Positions 16,575 to 24,980 of a DNA stretch of 64,000 nt are shown here, piece after piece. The notes under the pieces are model-generated. The model saw only the letters and a list, made by a program, of their open reading frames with translations. It searched no databases and had not been told where the DNA came from. Both the position numbers and the translations under genes were made by a program. The DNA is taken from NCBI GenBank assembly GCA_041906145.1, contig JAYRJU010000001.1, forward strand, positions 558,001-622,000, written 5' to 3'. The number at the start of each line of letters is the position of its first letter. Position 1 is the first letter of the stretch. This DNA comes from SHVO01 sp041906145 (GTDB taxonomy: Bacteria > Pseudomonadota > Alphaproteobacteria > Rhodospirillales > Rhodospirillaceae).

Positions 16575-17639
16575 TCAAATCAGTTGGTGCATCGGACCCG
16601 GCGCGACTTTTAGCAGCGCGGGGCTGATGAGGTCGAGCAGCAATCCTTCGCGCAGGCCCCTGTCGGCCACACGCAGGGCGCCCACCGGCCAGAGCTGGCA
16701 GATGGCTTCAAGGATGGCGCAGCCGGCCAGCATCAAGTCGGCCCTTTGCCAGCCGATACACGGTTCGGCGGCGCGCTGCTGCATGGTTTTGCCGCACAGG
16801 GAGCGCGTGGTGGCGGTGACCACATCGAAGTTGAGGGTGAGGCCATCCACGGCCGCGCGGTCGTAGCGTTCAAGCTTGAGGTGAAGGCCGCCAAGAGTGG
16901 TGACCGTACCCGAGGTGCCGATCATCTGCACTTCGCCGGCGGCGATTTTATCGCCGATGCGGTGCACGGCTTCGAACGGTTCGAGGAGTTTGGTGACGCG
17001 TTCGACGACGCTTTGATAAGTGCGCCCGCACAAATCGCCGCCGCCGCAGTCTTCGGCCACGGTGACAACCCCCATGGGCAGCGAGATGCAGCCGACGACG
17101 CGGAGCAGATCCTGATCGTCGATGCGCACGAACAGCACTTCGGTGGAGCCGCCGCCGATGTCGAAGATAACAGCGTGCGGCACGGCGCGGTCGAGCAGCG
17201 CCGCGCAGCCTTTCAAGGCGAGCGTGGCTTCCTCATGCGCGGAAATGATCTCGAGGTTGAGGCCAGTCTCGCGCACGACGCGGTCCAGGAATTCGCCGCA
17301 GTTGGCGGCGCGGCGGCACGCTTCGGTCGCGACCTGACGGGACGCCGATACGCGGCGGCGATCCATCTTCTCGGCGCAGCGCTTCAGGGCGTCGATAGTG
17401 CGGTCCATGGCCTGCGGGGAGAGACGGCCCGTGGCGCTGACCCCTTCCCCCAGCCGGGTGATCCGCGAGAAGGAATCGACGACCTTGAAGTCGGCGCCGC
17501 CGGCGCCGTCGCGGCGCGCGACCAGCATGCGGCAATTATTGGTGCCAAGATCGAGGGCCGCGAAAATGCCGGCGTCGCGCGGGGCGGAGTCCATCGATAG
17601 GCCTAGACCGCCCTGGCGGCTTCCGTCTGCCATGGTCAT
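16575..17639 (-). CDS. ppx: Exopolyphosphatase / pppGpp phosphohydrolase (Ppx/GppA family)
   Basis: 354-aa enzyme of the actin-like ATPase fold that removes phosphate from polyphosphate or pppGpp. Seen: phosphate-1 motif ALDLGTNNCRMLVARR, phosphate-2 motif VIFDIGGGSTEVLFV and MIGTSGTVTTLGGLHL. It is the short, alphaproteobacterial form without the C-terminal HD domain. It is upstream of rlmE, an arrangement common in this class. Confidence 0.92.
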   Translation of the reverse strand: MTMADGSRQGGLGLSMDSAPRDAGIFAALDLGTNNCRMLVARRDGAGGADFKVVDSFSRITRLGEGVSATGRLSPQAMDRTIDALKRCAEKMDRRRVSASRQVATEACRRAANCGEFLDRVVRETGLNLEIISAHEEATLALKGCAALLDRAVPHAVIFDIGGGSTEVLFVRIDDQDLLRVVGCISLPMGVVTVAEDCGGGDLCGRTYQSVVERVTKLLEPFEAVHRIGDKIAAGEVQMIGTSGTVTTLGGLHLKLERYDRAAVDGLTLNFDVVTATTRSLCGKTMQQRAAEPCIGWQRADLMLAGCAILEAICQLWPVGALRVADRGLREGLLLDLISPALLKVAPGPMHQLI

Positions 17640-17910
17640 TCGACCCTTGTTTTTCCCAACGCGGAACCTTTTCGGCCCCGCGACCCATCATCAAGCAATG
17701 CTATCGGCTTCTTCCGGAAAGGGAAACCCTTCCAGGACCGAAGGGGTTCAACGTGGGCGCGGGCCGCAAGTTCCGGTGGAATTACCGGCCCGCGATGAAG
17801 AAAAAGCCTTGAAAGCGCGCCCGGTATTTAAGACATTGCCCGCCTTCCGGCCACCCGGGTGGTAACACTATATTATAGTGATCCACCGATAAGGTGTGCA
17901 CGGCCCCTGC

Positions 17911-17984
17911 TGGGGGATCGTCTAACGGTAGGACCGCGGACTCTGACTCCGCTAGTCTAGGTTCGAATCCTAGTCCCCCAGCCA
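17911..17984 (+). tRNA. tRNA-Gln (anticodon CTG)
   Basis: 74 bases including encoded CCA. The 7-bp acceptor stem TGGGGGA/TCCCCCA is perfect, the anticodon arm GCGGACT-CTG-ACTCCGC-type loop reads CTG, and the T-arm contains GGTTCGAATCC. Its 3' half from 17939 is the integration site of the adjacent island. Confidence 0.97.
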
Positions 17985-17985
17985 A
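17939..17985 (+). repeat. attL: 47-bp repeat in the 3' half of tRNA-Gln
   Basis: Identical over 47 bases to 29971-30017. It runs from the anticodon stem through the T-arm to one base past CCA, the usual crossover zone for tyrosine-integrase islands. The left copy keeps the tRNA intact. The base before the repeat differs between the copies, which sets the boundary. Confidence 0.95.
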
Positions 17986-18224
17986 ATCTTTCAGAAGTGT
18001 TTGAACGACTTACGGCTCGCGCTCGCGCTTCGCATCAAGGTGCCGTGCCTACACCACAGAGCCTAAGATAATCGCGAAATTCCTTGGTTTCCTAACTTTT
18101 GCCGAAAACTCCGCGCAACACGTATGCAACACCTCGTTCGAGATAGGTTCTTTTCGAGCGGTGGGTAAACTCGGAGAACTGTTTGGTAGCTTCTCAAATC
18201 ACCCGGAGCTTGAAGGCCTACGAT

Positions 18225-18647
18225 ATGGACACGCTTACCCCAGTAGAGCGAAGCGAGCGAATGTCCCGCGTGCGATCAAAGGACTCACGGCCCGAGATGC
18301 TGGTGCGCCGCCTAATCCACTCAATGGGGTTTCGGTACCGCTTGCATGCTAAAGACTTGCCCGGCCGGCCAGACCTAACCTTTCGTTCGCAGCGGAAAGT
18401 CATTTTCGTGCACGGCTGTTTCTGGCATCGCCACGAAGGCTGCCAATTGGCGCGCCTTCCAAAATCTCGTCATGAATTTTGGTTGCCGAAATTAAACGGG
18501 AATGTTGCGCGGGACAGATCCAATCAGGAGAATCTATTCAACCTAGGCTGGGAGTGCCTTGTGATTTGGGAATGCGAACTTCGAGACATGCCAGCAATCA
18601 CAAAGCGTGTTAAAACCTTCTTATCGGGGAGAAGGGGCAAATGCTAA
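18225..18647 (+). CDS. vsr: Very short patch repair endonuclease (Vsr)
   Basis: 140-aa Vsr family endonuclease that nicks 5' of T in T:G mismatches arising from 5-methylcytosine deamination. Seen: MDTLTPVERSERMSRVRSKD start, catalytic Asp in LPGRPDLTFRSQRKVIFVHG and the zinc/active-site FVHGCFWHRHEGC. It overlaps the start of the adjacent m5C methyltransferase by seven bases, the normal partnership. I chose the ATG at 18225 because the family begins there; the frame stays open to 18183. Confidence 0.93.
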   Translation: MDTLTPVERSERMSRVRSKDSRPEMLVRRLIHSMGFRYRLHAKDLPGRPDLTFRSQRKVIFVHGCFWHRHEGCQLARLPKSRHEFWLPKLNGNVARDRSNQENLFNLGWECLVIWECELRDMPAITKRVKTFLSGRRGKC

Positions 18648-19846
18648 CAGCAGTCGAACTATTCGCCGGCGCCGGTGGCCTTGGCATGGGCATAGCGCTC
18701 GCGGGCTTCAAGCCCCTGGCGGTTGTTGAATGGGACAAATGGGCTTGCGATACGATCCGCGAGAATCAGAAGCGCGGTTATCCGCTCGTTAGCGATTGGC
18801 CCTTGTACCAAGGCGACGTTAGAGACTTCGATTTTCGGTCGCTACCTGAAGGGCTCGATCTCTTAGCCGGTGGCCCGCCGTGTCAGCCGTTCTCTATGGG
18901 GGGAAAGCACAAGGCCCACAAAGACGACCGCGATATGTTTCCGGTCACCGTTGACATCCTCAGACAATTGAAGCCACGAGCCTTCATCGTCGAGAACGTG
19001 AAGGGCATCACCCGCGCTTCTTTCGCTAACTATTACCAATATATTTTGCTGCAGTTTGAGTTCCCTGAAGCGCAGCGAAAGGACGATGAATCTTGGCAAC
19101 AGCATCTCAGCCGATTGCAAAAGCATAAGACGAGCGGGCGACAGAAGGGATTGAGATATAATGTCGTCCCCACCCTCGTGAATGCGGCGAACTTTGGCGT
19201 AGCGCAAAAACGCGAGCGGGTTTTTATCGTCGGCTTCCGAGACGACCAGCACGTAAAATGGTCGTTCCCGGACCCCACGCACTCCGCCGAGGCCCTAGTA
19301 GTTGACCAGTGGGTGACTGGGGAATATTGGGCTCGCCACGGCTTACGTACACCGAAGACCCCGCCCGAACTCGCGAAGCGCGCTGAATATTATCGGCGCC
19401 TGAATCACCGGCCAAACATCACCGCGCGGCCGTGGCTTACAGTTCGCGACGTCCTGCAAGGAATTCCCGATCCAGAAAAACCGCATCGCGGATTGCGCTT
19501 CACCAATCATCGGTTCCAAGGAGGGGCCCGAAGCTATGTTGGGCACACTGGTAGTCCCTTGGATCTTCCTGCCAAAACTTTGAAAGCGGGAGATCACGGC
19601 GTGCCAGGCGGTGAGAATATGATGGTTAAGGATGATGGATCGGTTCGGTATTTCACTGTGCGCGAGTCCGCCCGGCTGCAAACTTTTCCTGATGGCTACG
19701 CTTTTCATGGTGCCTGGGGCGAAACCATGAGGCAGCTCGGGAACGCCGTTCCTGTAACGCTAGCTGAAGTCGTCGCCGGAAGCGTCGCTCAGAAGCTGTT
19801 AGAGCGGGATTTGATAACTCACAGCCGGCCGCACGGCAGAGCTTAG
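18641..19846 (+). CDS. DNA (cytosine-5-)-methyltransferase of a type II R-M system
   Basis: 401-aa m5C methyltransferase. Motif I VELFAGAGGLGMGIALAGF, motif IV GGPPCQPFSMGGKH with the nucleophile Cys, motif VI FIVENVKG, motif VIII-like QKRERVFIVG, and motif X GNAVPVTLAEVVAGS are all present. The target-recognition region lies between motifs VIII and IX (residues about 210-300). The neighbouring nuclease is Eco29kI-like, so the recognition site may be CCGCGG (inference from that family). It protects host DNA from the nuclease. Confidence 0.95.
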   Translation: MLTAVELFAGAGGLGMGIALAGFKPLAVVEWDKWACDTIRENQKRGYPLVSDWPLYQGDVRDFDFRSLPEGLDLLAGGPPCQPFSMGGKHKAHKDDRDMFPVTVDILRQLKPRAFIVENVKGITRASFANYYQYILLQFEFPEAQRKDDESWQQHLSRLQKHKTSGRQKGLRYNVVPTLVNAANFGVAQKRERVFIVGFRDDQHVKWSFPDPTHSAEALVVDQWVTGEYWARHGLRTPKTPPELAKRAEYYRRLNHRPNITARPWLTVRDVLQGIPDPEKPHRGLRFTNHRFQGGARSYVGHTGSPLDLPAKTLKAGDHGVPGGENMMVKDDGSVRYFTVRESARLQTFPDGYAFHGAWGETMRQLGNAVPVTLAEVVAGSVAQKLLERDLITHSRPHGRA

Positions 19847-19848
19847 CC

Positions 19849-20496
19849 GTGAGCGGAACATCCCCTTACGACCCGCTCAGCCGAAGTAATTTGGGCCGCA
19901 GCGTCGCGGAAGCAATGCTGGAAAGCACCGCCCTACCCTTGCGTAATTTGCCACGCTTCGCAGGAGCCGGCATTTACGCGATTTACTATAAGGGGCCATT
20001 CCCCGCCTACGCGGAACTTTCGCGCAGAAACTCCGCTGAGTTTCGAGCACCCATCTATGTGGGAAAGGCGATTCCCGAGGGGGGGCGAAAAGGCGGCTCC
20101 GAGACTAAGGCTCCCTCACCGTACGCACTTCACAAACGTCTCAAGAGCGACCACGAGAAAAGTATTTTGAAGGCGACAAGCACTCTGAACATTGACGACT
20201 TTTTTTGCAGGTATTTGGTCGTGGAGGACATCTGGATCGCGCTAGGGGAAAACTTGCTGATTGCCCGGTTTCGCCCGATCTGGAACCTCTTGGTTGACGG
20301 TTTTGGGAATCATGCGCCAGGCGGTGGGCGCGGCAAAGGCATGAGACCCCGGTGGGACGTTTTACATCCGGGCCGCGAATGGGCCGACGACTTGCCAGCA
20401 CGGCCGGAGACGGCGGATCAAATAGCCGAGGAAGTTCGCGCCTATCTTCAAGCCCTACCGGCGCTGGACCCACATATGTTCACGGACGCGCGCTAG
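19849..20496 (+). CDS. Eco29kI-like GIY-YIG restriction endonuclease
   Basis: 215-aa type II restriction enzyme of the GIY-YIG superfamily. GIYAIYYKG and the spaced YVGKAIPEGGRKGG form the GIY-YIG core. LHKRLKSDHEKSI supplies the conserved Arg/His, and GENLLIARFRPIWN carries the catalytic Glu and the Asn. Eco29kI cuts CCGCGG (family knowledge). It uses a GTG start at 19849, two bases after the methyltransferase stop, so modification and restriction are co-transcribed and restriction translation is probably held low. Confidence 0.9.
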   Translation: MSGTSPYDPLSRSNLGRSVAEAMLESTALPLRNLPRFAGAGIYAIYYKGPFPAYAELSRRNSAEFRAPIYVGKAIPEGGRKGGSETKAPSPYALHKRLKSDHEKSILKATSTLNIDDFFCRYLVVEDIWIALGENLLIARFRPIWNLLVDGFGNHAPGGGRGKGMRPRWDVLHPGREWADDLPARPETADQIAEEVRAYLQALPALDPHMFTDAR

Positions 20497-20582
20497 CTAC
20501 ACCGCTGCAACACGCCCGTTGAAAGTGAATCAGATCAAGGGGTTATAGAGAGCGGTCGGATACGTTATCCGCTGTCTAGGCG

Positions 20583-20807
20583 TTAGCGGTAGTGGTCCAC
20601 CAATCGCAATAAAGCTCTTATGTGTGGGTCTTCCTCAGATTCCTTACGGGCAACTCGGAACTGCTGCAGGCAATGAATATCGGCGCCACACGCGACCTGC
20701 TGCGCATTCGCATCAGGTTCCTGAATGATAATCTTAGTAAGGACCTGGCCCTCAATCGTCGGGAGATCTAGCGTAAGTTGTTCGGGGCCTTGCTTAGGCA
20801 TTTTCAT
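20583..20807 (-). CDS. Small hypothetical protein overlapping the 3' end of the AvcD-like gene
   Basis: 74 aa, acidic to neutral, not recognised (opening MKMPKQGPEQLTLDLPTIEG; C-terminus HIRALLRLVDHYR). Its ATG at 20807 lies inside the deaminase gene, with 14 bases of overlap, and a second ATG at 20801 spans the deaminase stop. This arrangement means obligate co-expression and possibly reinitiation. Given its position it may modulate the deaminase, but no family link is known to me. Confidence 0.65.
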   Translation of the reverse strand: MKMPKQGPEQLTLDLPTIEGQVLTKIIIQEPDANAQQVACGADIHCLQQFRVARKESEEDPHIRALLRLVDHYR

Positions 20808-22356
20808 TCGCCGTTAGTAGCTTCTTTTCTTGTAACTCTTTCACCACTAACGCCTCAAGAGTTGAAAGAGCTTCTACAGTTTTATCGAAGCGAGGGGAGG
20901 ATTTTTTTGCATCAACGCGAACCAACCGCCCCTCCTTTTTGCGTGTATCGCGAGGGACGCGGAAAAGTTTTAGGTATCGAGCTGGCGCAACGCCATCGTA
21001 GGGCAAAATGCGCACCTTACCCGTGTCTGCTTCGTCTTCGGTTATAGAGTCGTCGTGGAGCTTGGTAGCCAAGCTCTTACGATAAGGCTCGATATAATAC
21101 ACCTCAGTGATCCCGGCCGCCACGATATGGCGTGCGCACGAATGGCAGGGATAGGTAGTACAAAATAGTTTCCCTCCCTTAGCCCGATCACCACTCGCTT
21201 GGGACGCCGTTAAAATAGCATGCATTTCAGCATGCACCGCCCGCGAAAATTCTATCAGGTGCTTCACCTTAGAATTTTTCGCGACGGCATTCACAGCTAG
21301 ACTCCTTTTTAAAGGGTCTATTAACTTTTCCTGCTCCAGAGCTTCCACGAGAAGCTCCGCCATTACCCTCTTTTCCTGATCGTTAAAGCAGAGTCCGCCA
21401 CTGCGGTTCCAACAGCGCTTGTCCTTCTCTCCGTTAGGATCGGCCTTTGGGTCTGAGGTGTAAAGACTGCCGCCGGCTTTCGGAACATCGTTCCAACCAA
21501 TAGCAAGGACTTCGCCATGCCGATCCGTAACAGCCGCGCCAACCTGCCGAGATAGACAGGCTGAATTGCCAGCGGCGGACGCCGCTTGATACATCGCAGT
21601 TTCAGCTGCGGTAGGCGTCATAACCCTAACACCAAGAATAAGGTCCAAGAATCTTTGAACCCGAGACTGAATTTGTGAATCTGTATCGGCGTCTACCCGT
21701 AGAAAAAAATCTGCCTCTGGAAAAGTATCGCGGACCGTCTGGCCGTGGTCGAGTTCTTCACCCGAGTCTTTGTCGATCAACCGATAAATTTCACTTTGCG
21801 CCATACCCTCTTTTTCGAGCGTTTTTACTCGGCTCGGTAGTGGTGAATAGACGCCCACGAAGTACAGCATGTCGCGGTAGACCAGCCTTAATATTTCGAG
21901 CTCCTGCTGATTCTTGATGGAGTCAATGATATGGCACACGCGACGGGGCAAAGGTCTCTCAGCCCCCGCTGCAGCCTTGGTCTTCTGTCTGTCAATCGCT
22001 ATCTGACTAACCGCTAGCTCCGCTAACACGCTGGCGCCGTGGTCCTTTCGTAATTCGTCGCCCTTGCGGATAAGGTCCTCAATTCTCTGTAGCGGTGGAC
22101 TCGCGGGTGCGGAGCCTTTTTTTTCTTCGATAATCTTGCTTAGCCGAATGATCTCGCAACGCTCATATCCAAATTCGCTCTCCAGGCGATGTTTAATTGC
22201 CTCCGCGACCTTATGGATAGGGGATCCGATCGGTCCACAGAGCGCGATAACTAATTCGGCTGTATGCGAAGACTCGATCTGTTGCCGGGAATTGAAAAGC
22301 GCGCCGCCGGCGATCACCTTGACGGGCGCAGATTTTGGAGCCGCAGTCTCAGCCAT
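20794..22356 (-). CDS. avcD: AvcD/DcdV-like antiphage dCTP/dCMP deaminase
   Basis: 520-aa two-domain protein: an N-terminal P-loop NTPase-like domain (residues 30-270, ELVIALCGPIGSPIHKVAEA in place of a canonical Walker A) and a C-terminal zinc-dependent deoxycytidylate deaminase domain (residues 270-490). The deaminase zinc motifs are intact: AVHAEMHAILTASQ (His and catalytic Glu) and YPCHSCARHIVAAG (two Cys). The domain order and length match the antiviral deaminases that deplete dCTP/dCMP during phage infection. In Vibrio an adjacent sRNA restrains the enzyme; here only 50 bases separate it from the upstream gene, and a 74-aa ORF overlaps its end. Confidence 0.82.
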   Translation of the reverse strand: MAETAAPKSAPVKVIAGGALFNSRQQIESSHTAELVIALCGPIGSPIHKVAEAIKHRLESEFGYERCEIIRLSKIIEEKKGSAPASPPLQRIEDLIRKGDELRKDHGASVLAELAVSQIAIDRQKTKAAAGAERPLPRRVCHIIDSIKNQQELEILRLVYRDMLYFVGVYSPLPSRVKTLEKEGMAQSEIYRLIDKDSGEELDHGQTVRDTFPEADFFLRVDADTDSQIQSRVQRFLDLILGVRVMTPTAAETAMYQAASAAGNSACLSRQVGAAVTDRHGEVLAIGWNDVPKAGGSLYTSDPKADPNGEKDKRCWNRSGGLCFNDQEKRVMAELLVEALEQEKLIDPLKRSLAVNAVAKNSKVKHLIEFSRAVHAEMHAILTASQASGDRAKGGKLFCTTYPCHSCARHIVAAGITEVYYIEPYRKSLATKLHDDSITEDEADTGKVRILPYDGVAPARYLKLFRVPRDTRKKEGRLVRVDAKKSSPRFDKTVEALSTLEALVVKELQEKKLLTANENA

Positions 22357-22406
22357 AAATCCCCCCTACCCGTTACGGTGACATAACGGAGAATTGCTGC
22401 CAAGCG

Positions 22407-23036
22407 CTAGAAAGCACCCAATCGCCCGAACTTCCTTATTGCTTGTTCGTTCCAGGCGTTATCCGCCGAAGAGTCCGCCGCCTGCCAGGCCGCGACTTTT
22501 CGTTCGTACGTCTTCCACCGCATCCATGTTGGCTTAGGGGGCACGTCCCCGTCACCTATCGCCTCCCCATGCCCGCCCAACGCCAGATGCAGCTTGCGTG
22601 CTTTCCGCATCATTCGATCTACCGACGTTTCGCGCTGGCATGCATAGCCAAGCCGATAGACGTGTCGCGACAAAAATCGATGGCCTCCATTCGGGAGGTA
22701 AAGCTTAAACGCCCGCCTGCCGGTACGGGGGCAAATCCACCACCAGCGGCGCCCGCCAAATCTTGTAGGGCTAGCGTCCAGGTAAATCTCGTAGCTGATC
22801 TCCCGTTCGTCTTCATTTCGAATGGCGTGGGTGACGCGGAAGACCGGCCGCGAGACGTTCGTCGCGTCCAAGACATACCACACCTCGAAGTCCCCGTCGT
22901 CCCAAGTGAGTTTGCCTGATCCTGAGCAAGCTACTCCGTGCGGTATCTTTTGCAGGAGTTTTGCGCTGAGTTTATAGGTCCAAGTACTTTCGTAGGTCGG
23001 GGATCCGCCGCTGCGTCCGGAGTTATAACCACCCAT
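22407..23036 (-). CDS. Hypothetical protein of island/phage type (starts MGGYNSGRSGG)
   Basis: 209-aa protein with the opening MGGYNSGRSGGSPTYE, which I associate with a widespread uncharacterised family on alphaproteobacterial mobile elements. The central part is beta-rich and ends in WWWICPRTGRRAFKLYLPNG, and the C-terminal part is helical and basic. Possibly a nucleic-acid-binding accessory protein, but no function is known. It is upstream of the AvcD-like gene on the same strand, 50 bases apart, so the two may be co-transcribed. Confidence 0.65.
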   Translation of the reverse strand: MGGYNSGRSGGSPTYESTWTYKLSAKLLQKIPHGVACSGSGKLTWDDGDFEVWYVLDATNVSRPVFRVTHAIRNEDEREISYEIYLDASPTRFGGRRWWWICPRTGRRAFKLYLPNGGHRFLSRHVYRLGYACQRETSVDRMMRKARKLHLALGGHGEAIGDGDVPPKPTWMRWKTYERKVAAWQAADSSADNAWNEQAIRKFGRLGAF

Positions 23037-23308
23037 TGGATTTTCCTAAAACATTTGGCTAACTGCACTCGTCGTCATTGATTTCGCTAAATTCTTTGCG
23101 GCGAGAATTTAAGTTTCGAGACCAATACGCGCGCCCACGCACGCGCGTATATCTCACTACTACAGTTCTTCTCTTGGAAAGCAGATTGGTAGCAGTGATC
23201 TGTTATCTGATTCTGTTTGAGCAAATGCATTCGCTTGCATTCCCGCCAGGCGTGGCGTTGCGGCCTATGCAAGTCTAGCGCTGGCATTGGTTGCCCAATT
23301 CACGACAC

Positions 23309-23827
23309 TCATTCGGCTGCTTCGATGCAATCCAATTCGCTTGCATCGCGCTCATTTGGCTCTGGAAGCTCGCTGAATGCCTGCCGTAAATTTCCGCTAG
23401 GGAGCACGCCGCGAACTTCGCCGACCGCTCCCTGAGGCTTCTGAGCGCGTTTGTCAGCATACAAAATTACGATCCGATATAGGTTCGGCCCATAGCCACC
23501 GTTTTTCCGCTTTCGTTCCTGTTTCTCGATGTATCCGTTCGCGACGAGAATGCGGAGGTGATGCTGGATAGCTTGCCGGGTCACACCGCGTTCCTTGGCA
23601 AGAGTCGTTACGGCCGGCCAGCAATAACCATCTTCGTCTGCATAAGCCGCGACGAGACCCAGCACTCGATACGTGGTGTCGCTAATATTTGGATCGGCGC
23701 CGGCAGCCTTGCAGACTTTGGCAAAGCCAAGTTGCGCTCCGAGTCTTCGCGGACCTTCTCCGGCGGCCCGTGCGGCTACGGCTTTACGAACAAGCCCGGT
23801 GGCTATGGCTCCGAGCTTCTGACTCAT
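23309..23827 (-). CDS. Winged-helix/HTH protein, replication- or regulation-type
   Basis: 172-aa protein with a helix-turn-helix domain of the DnaD/RepA-like type: LGLVAAYADEDGYCWPAVTT, then RGVTRQAIQHHLRILVANGYIEK and the wing RKRKNGGYGPNLYRIVILY. Such proteins are found on plasmids and islands as replication initiators or regulators. I chose the ATG of MSQKLGAIATG at 23827 because it lies 11 bases after the AlpA-like stop. The open frame extends to 23935, but in overlap with that gene. Confidence 0.7.
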   Translation of the reverse strand: MSQKLGAIATGLVRKAVAARAAGEGPRRLGAQLGFAKVCKAAGADPNISDTTYRVLGLVAAYADEDGYCWPAVTTLAKERGVTRQAIQHHLRILVANGYIEKQERKRKNGGYGPNLYRIVILYADKRAQKPQGAVGEVRGVLPSGNLRQAFSELPEPNERDASELDCIEAAE

Positions 23828-23838
23828 GAACTTGCCCG

Positions 23839-24063
23839 CTACTGAGCCGCCTGTGACGGCGGGACATCGTTGCTGTTCATTGCCTGATTTTCCATCTCTT
23901 CGATCCATTTGAGGAGAGTGGACTTCCGCGCGCACAGCGTGGCTCCCAGACGAAACACGGGCAGCCGCTGCATTTCTGCAAGGTGGTACACGCGGCGAAC
24001 CTTAAGGCCCATAAACGCCGCGATTTGATCTGCTCCAGCCAAAAGGTCGATTTCATTCGTCAT
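23839..24063 (-). CDS. AlpA/excisionase-like small HTH protein
   Basis: 74-aa protein with a MerR/AlpA-type helix-turn-helix (ADQIAAFMGLKVRRVYHLAE, followed by the wing LPVFRLGATLCARKSTLLKW). This fold is shared by excisionases that partner tyrosine integrases and by AlpA activators of integrase genes. The integrase lies 1 kb away in divergent orientation. Overlaps of 11 bases upstream and an 11-base gap downstream place it in the middle of a three-gene regulatory operon. Confidence 0.75.
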   Translation of the reverse strand: MTNEIDLLAGADQIAAFMGLKVRRVYHLAEMQRLPVFRLGATLCARKSTLLKWIEEMENQAMNSNDVPPSQAAQ

Positions 24064-24871
24064 CGTAAGGACGCTCACGAGGTTGGTAATCTGTTGAAAG
24101 ACCTTGCAAGCTCCGAACGCACTGAAGCATTCCCAGCGCAAGGTTAATGATGAGGAGTGATTTGCAAACGACGTGGTCGATTGCGATCAACTGCGTTGGC
24201 AGGTGTTGAGGAATTACGTCCGTGGAATACTTGCGGCCCTTCCGCGGGCGAACGTACTTGTCATCGATCAATAATGATGACTGTTCGATGTTTTCTGCGT
24301 CGGTCGCCGGGCGCAATTTGAGAAGTTCTGTGACACCTGCGCCGTACCGAAACTGGGAGGGGCTGCCCCAAGTAGGGTACACCTTTGGGGTATCGGCATC
24401 GATGATCGCCATTAGCGTCGGGATATCGCCGAGGCAATCCGAATACAGGTACCGGCCATCCACTAATACCGTAAGACTTCCGATGTAACGATCATGCGGA
24501 AGCTCAGGCGGCGCCGGATCCACCAGCTGCCGCAGCATGCGGCGATCTTCATCGGCTTTCGACTGTTCGACCACCGTCCGCATTTTCGCGGGGTCGTAGA
24601 CGTGGAGTAGGTCATCCAGTGGCAGGCAGTACGTCAGGGTGTGTGCCATCTGTAGGCTAAAGCCGGTATCCACGAACTGAGCAGTGACCGCAATCCGCAA
24701 GGCCTGCCGCGTCGTCCATTTCCGAACCCGCCCCCTTCCGCCGCCCGCCTGCGCGGGCCGAACCGCTCCCCAAGTAATCAGCTTCCTTAGGTTATCGACG
24801 TGCAGGCCCGTAGCTGCGGTTACCTGTTCGTCCGTGTACGTGTTCTCTAGCGGTGGGACCGTCATAAGCAT
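24053..24871 (-). CDS. Hypothetical regulator with N-terminal MerR-like HTH
   Basis: 272 aa. The N-terminal 70 residues look like a MerR-type DNA-binding domain (TDEQVTAATGLHVDNLRKLI, then RKWTTRQALRIAVTAQFV). The remaining 200 residues are unrecognised, mixed alpha/beta. It is the first gene of the operon with the AlpA-like and winged-helix genes, divergent from the integrase; the 109-base gap holds both promoters. A role as the island's control repressor is likely but unproven. Confidence 0.65.
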   Translation of the reverse strand: MLMTVPPLENTYTDEQVTAATGLHVDNLRKLITWGAVRPAQAGGGRGRVRKWTTRQALRIAVTAQFVDTGFSLQMAHTLTYCLPLDDLLHVYDPAKMRTVVEQSKADEDRRMLRQLVDPAPPELPHDRYIGSLTVLVDGRYLYSDCLGDIPTLMAIIDADTPKVYPTWGSPSQFRYGAGVTELLKLRPATDAENIEQSSLLIDDKYVRPRKGRKYSTDVIPQHLPTQLIAIDHVVCKSLLIINLALGMLQCVRSLQGLSTDYQPRERPYDDE

Positions 24872-24980
24872 TCCTAAATCTACAAACTTGCGCTGCGCGT
24901 CGCAAGATAATACTTGCGCTGCTCTTCGCAGGTTTATACCATTCTCTTCGAGCTATTCCCAACGGCTTCAGGAGAGCGAC

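Noticed and set aside
23078..23287. Short overlapping frames on both strands in the gap 23037-23308
   Set aside because: No ribosome site, no protein-like composition and no conservation evidence.
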